Notes under the pieces: generated by a model
Databases searched by the model: none
What the model saw: only the letters and a program-made list of their open reading frames with translations
Told to the model about the DNA's origin: nothing
Assembly: GCA_024235695.1 (NCBI GenBank)
Contig: JACKLX010000014.1
Location: 1 to 64,000 of the forward strand
Direction: 5' to 3'
Source: Accumulibacter sp.
Lineage (GTDB): Bacteria > Pseudomonadota > Gammaproteobacteria > Burkholderiales > Rhodocyclaceae
DNA: 64,000 nucleotides
Shown: in pieces, positions 61,980-64,000 of the stretch
Position numbering within the stretch: the stretch's first letter is position 1
How the letters are laid out: each line of letters starts with the position of its first letter
Translations under genes and position numbers: made by a program

Positions 61980-63743
61980 TCAGGCGAGCGGGTTCAGCGG
62001 TTTGCTGCCGTTCGGCATGGCCTGAGCCGCCTGTTTGCGGCGGTACATGTCGGCGTCGGAGCGTTGTACCAGCGACTCGACGTCCAGACCGTCCTCAGGG
62101 TACATCGCCAGGCCGACCGAAGCGCCGGCCCTGGCGGTCAGCGCCGCCGGATCGATCGATTGCAGCGGCGCGCCGAGCAGGTTCTCGATGTTGCTGCGGG
62201 CGCGTTCGGCGTCATGCCGGTTGTTGACCGCGTCGAGCATGACCACGAACTCGTCGCCGGCGTAGCGCGCGACCAGGTCCCGGCTGCGCAGGCCGGTCAG
62301 CATGCGCTGCGCGATCTCCTGCAGGACCTTGTCGCCAGCGTCGTGGCCGAAGCTGTCGTTGATGTTCTTGAAGTCGTTGAGGTCGATGAAGAGGATCGCG
62401 AAGGGCCGCGGGTCGGCAAGCTCGCGTTGCTGCGCCAGTCGTTCGTCGACCCGGCGCAGAAAGGCTTCGCGGTTGGCCAGACCGGTCAGGCGGTCGCTGA
62501 GCAGTTTGCTCTGCATGGTCCGGAAGCTCTTGGCGAGATCGCCGATCTCGTCGCTGCGGCTGACGTCGAAGGCGGCGTTCAGATCGCCGTTGCCGACCTT
62601 TCTCGCCGCGACGGCAAGTTGCTTGAGGTCCCTGGCGACCACCGAGAGGACCATGAAACCGATCACCATGGTCATCAGCGACGCCAGCAGGGCGAGCATC
62701 ACCGTGCGTTTGAAGTTCTCGGTGACGCGGAACAGGAAATCGCTGCGCGGTACCGCGACGACGATGATCCAGTCCAGCCCGGCGGCATCCTGGATGCGCG
62801 CGTAGGCGGCCTCGACGGGCTGATCGTCGGCCGTCTCGAAGACCGCCGTGCGCGGCTGCGCCGCCTCTGCGGACTGACTGAGCAGCTTGCGGATCGCCCG
62901 GTAGCTGGCGACCACCAGCGGATCGTCGCTGCTCTCGGCGTTTAGCCGCACGTTGTCGCCCGCGGCGTCCTTGTGCAGGTGGGGGCCGCGCGAGGTGCCG
63001 ATCAGGTTGCCGTCGGTCTCGACGACGTAGGCAATGCCGTTGGCGCTCAGCCGCAGGGCGTGCAGGAAGTCGTTGACCCCTTGTAACGACAGGTCGGTAG
63101 CGACCACGCCCTGGAATTCGCCGTGCGCGTCATTGACCCGTCGGGCGCGCGTGGCGACCAGCTGCTCGGTCTTGAAGTCGATGTACACCGAGGTCCAGGT
63201 GTTCGAGGATGCGGCGCTCTTGCCGGAGGTGAACCACGGACGCTGGCGCGGTTCGAAGATCCGCGTTTCGCGCACCGGATCGTGCAGTTCGCCGTCGATT
63301 CCGGAAAAACGGTAGATCGTCCGCGGCCCCTCGCCATGGGTGCGCAGGCGTAGCTCGGCGTCGCTCGCCGAGTGGCGCCAGAGACCAAAGAAATGCCCGT
63401 TGCGGTCGCCGTAATAGGCGTAGTTGTTGGGGTCGCGATGGACCGACGTCGCCAGCCAGAAGCGTGTGCGCAGGTTGGCGAGGTCGTCCTCGATCCTGGC
63501 AGGCGCCGCGACGCCGCTGGGAAAGGCCGTTTCGAGGACGGCGCCGGCGCCGAAGACGTGCCTTTCCGCCGCTTGCGCGATTCGGTACACCATTTCCGAC
63601 AGCAACTGGTTCGACAGCGTGTCGACGGCGACACGTCCGGCCGAATATGACAGGCCGCCGATCGCCGCGGCCAGCAGCAGGACCAGGACGACATACGGCA
63701 TGGTCAGCATCTGCCGCAGGGAAAGGAACTGAAGGAACTTCAT
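61980..63743 (-). CDS. Cache-HAMP-GGDEF diguanylate cyclase
   Basis: A 587-residue membrane sensor. It has an N-terminal membrane segment (MLTMPYVVLVLLLAAAIGGL), a large periplasmic dCache-like domain (about 40-340), a second membrane segment (VMLALLASLMTMVIGFMVLS), HAMP (VARDLKQLAVAARKVGNGDL) and a C-terminal GGDEF domain. The active site reads AGDEF, and RSRD five residues before it is a product-inhibition I-site. It should make c-di-GMP in response to a periplasmic ligand. Convergent with btuD. Confidence 0.9.
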   Translation of the reverse strand: MKFLQFLSLRQMLTMPYVVLVLLLAAAIGGLSYSAGRVAVDTLSNQLLSEMVYRIAQAAERHVFGAGAVLETAFPSGVAAPARIEDDLANLRTRFWLATSVHRDPNNYAYYGDRNGHFFGLWRHSASDAELRLRTHGEGPRTIYRFSGIDGELHDPVRETRIFEPRQRPWFTSGKSAASSNTWTSVYIDFKTEQLVATRARRVNDAHGEFQGVVATDLSLQGVNDFLHALRLSANGIAYVVETDGNLIGTSRGPHLHKDAAGDNVRLNAESSDDPLVVASYRAIRKLLSQSAEAAQPRTAVFETADDQPVEAAYARIQDAAGLDWIIVVAVPRSDFLFRVTENFKRTVMLALLASLMTMVIGFMVLSVVARDLKQLAVAARKVGNGDLNAAFDVSRSDEIGDLAKSFRTMQSKLLSDRLTGLANREAFLRRVDERLAQQRELADPRPFAILFIDLNDFKNINDSFGHDAGDKVLQEIAQRMLTGLRSRDLVARYAGDEFVVMLDAVNNRHDAERARSNIENLLGAPLQSIDPAALTARAGASVGLAMYPEDGLDVESLVQRSDADMYRRKQAAQAMPNGSKPLNPLA

Positions 63744-64000
63744 CGCCGTTCGCCCCAGGCACTGCGATGGCCCGCGGGCACGGCGGGCCGGCGCGCTGGG
63801 CCGCCGCAGCGGCGCGATCTGCCGCCGCTGTCGACCGGCGAGCCCGGGGAAGCAGTCGATGACGCCAGGACGATCAGCGACGGCTGGCCGGAAGAGTGAC
63901 GGACCTCACGATGGCTGGCGGTTGGTGGCGGTGCGCCGACGGTCATCGTTCCGGCTGCCGATGCGGGCGCGCGCCGGCGGCCGCCTTGACGCTCGGCACG
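63744..64000. other. Right window edge, no supported gene
   Basis: GC-rich sequence upstream of the diguanylate cyclase gene. No frame here has protein-like composition. A gene could begin outside the window. Confidence 0.4.

Overview
The window is about 64 kb of high-GC betaproteobacterial chromosome. The gene set points to the Rhodocyclaceae, and most likely to a 'Candidatus Accumulibacter'-like, polyphosphate- and PHA-storing organism. That assignment is an inference from gene content: a PHA reductase with a PhaR regulator, a low-affinity Pit phosphate transporter behind a DUF47 partner, a sodium-pumping methylmalonyl-CoA decarboxylase, periplasmic nitrate reductase, and a zapA-6S RNA locus of the betaproteobacterial type. 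No rRNA, CRISPR array, prophage or complete insertion sequence was seen.

Layout. 1-6 kb is accessory and decayed. It holds seven copies of a short REP-like palindrome, a 115-bp direct repeat, a frameshifted nucleotidyltransferase-fold pseudogene, a FitAB-type toxin-antitoxin pair, a deleted AAA/DUF4143 ATPase, a TauE/SafE permease and a UDP-glucuronate epimerase. 6-13 kb has a RES/Xre toxin-antitoxin pair, galU, small membrane and methyltransferase genes, the RbgA-type GTPase and an acyltransferase. 13-15 kb has an orphan ParA with a Lys/Ala-rich, ribbon-helix-helix-like partner, then a universal stress protein. 15-22 kb is transport and phosphate: an ion permease, DUF47 plus PitA, a three-part P-loop/FHA-like/phosphatase protein and SlyX. 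22-28 kb holds small proteins, an orphan NosD, dnaQ, rnhA, a methyltransferase, gloB and a CheY-like regulator. 28-39 kb has a giant DUF748/OmpA protein, rmuC, a Ser/Thr kinase-HDOD-GAF protein, bamD, rluD and pgeF.

39-45 kb is storage and propionyl metabolism. phaB ends in a strong terminator, followed directly by a perfect -10 box for phaR. On the other strand lies mmdA-D-C-B, the Na+-translocating methylmalonyl-CoA decarboxylase. This set fits a cell that makes propionyl-CoA and mixed PHA under anaerobic conditions. 45-57 kb has tRNA-Leu(CAG), rnr, napF, an ACP-FAAL-acyltransferase fusion and the napDAGHB operon behind a well-placed FNR box. 57-64 kb has a 6S RNA, zapA and a ZapB-like gene, then a cobalamin riboswitch driving btuB-btuC-btuD, and a Cache-HAMP-GGDEF diguanylate cyclase.

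Most genes are ordinary housekeeping genes. The items best worth a second look are the ParA/RHH-like pair, the ACP-FAAL-PlsC fusion beside nap, the P-loop/phosphatase protein behind pit, the kinase-HDOD-GAF protein, and the clustered REP-like repeats with two decayed genes.
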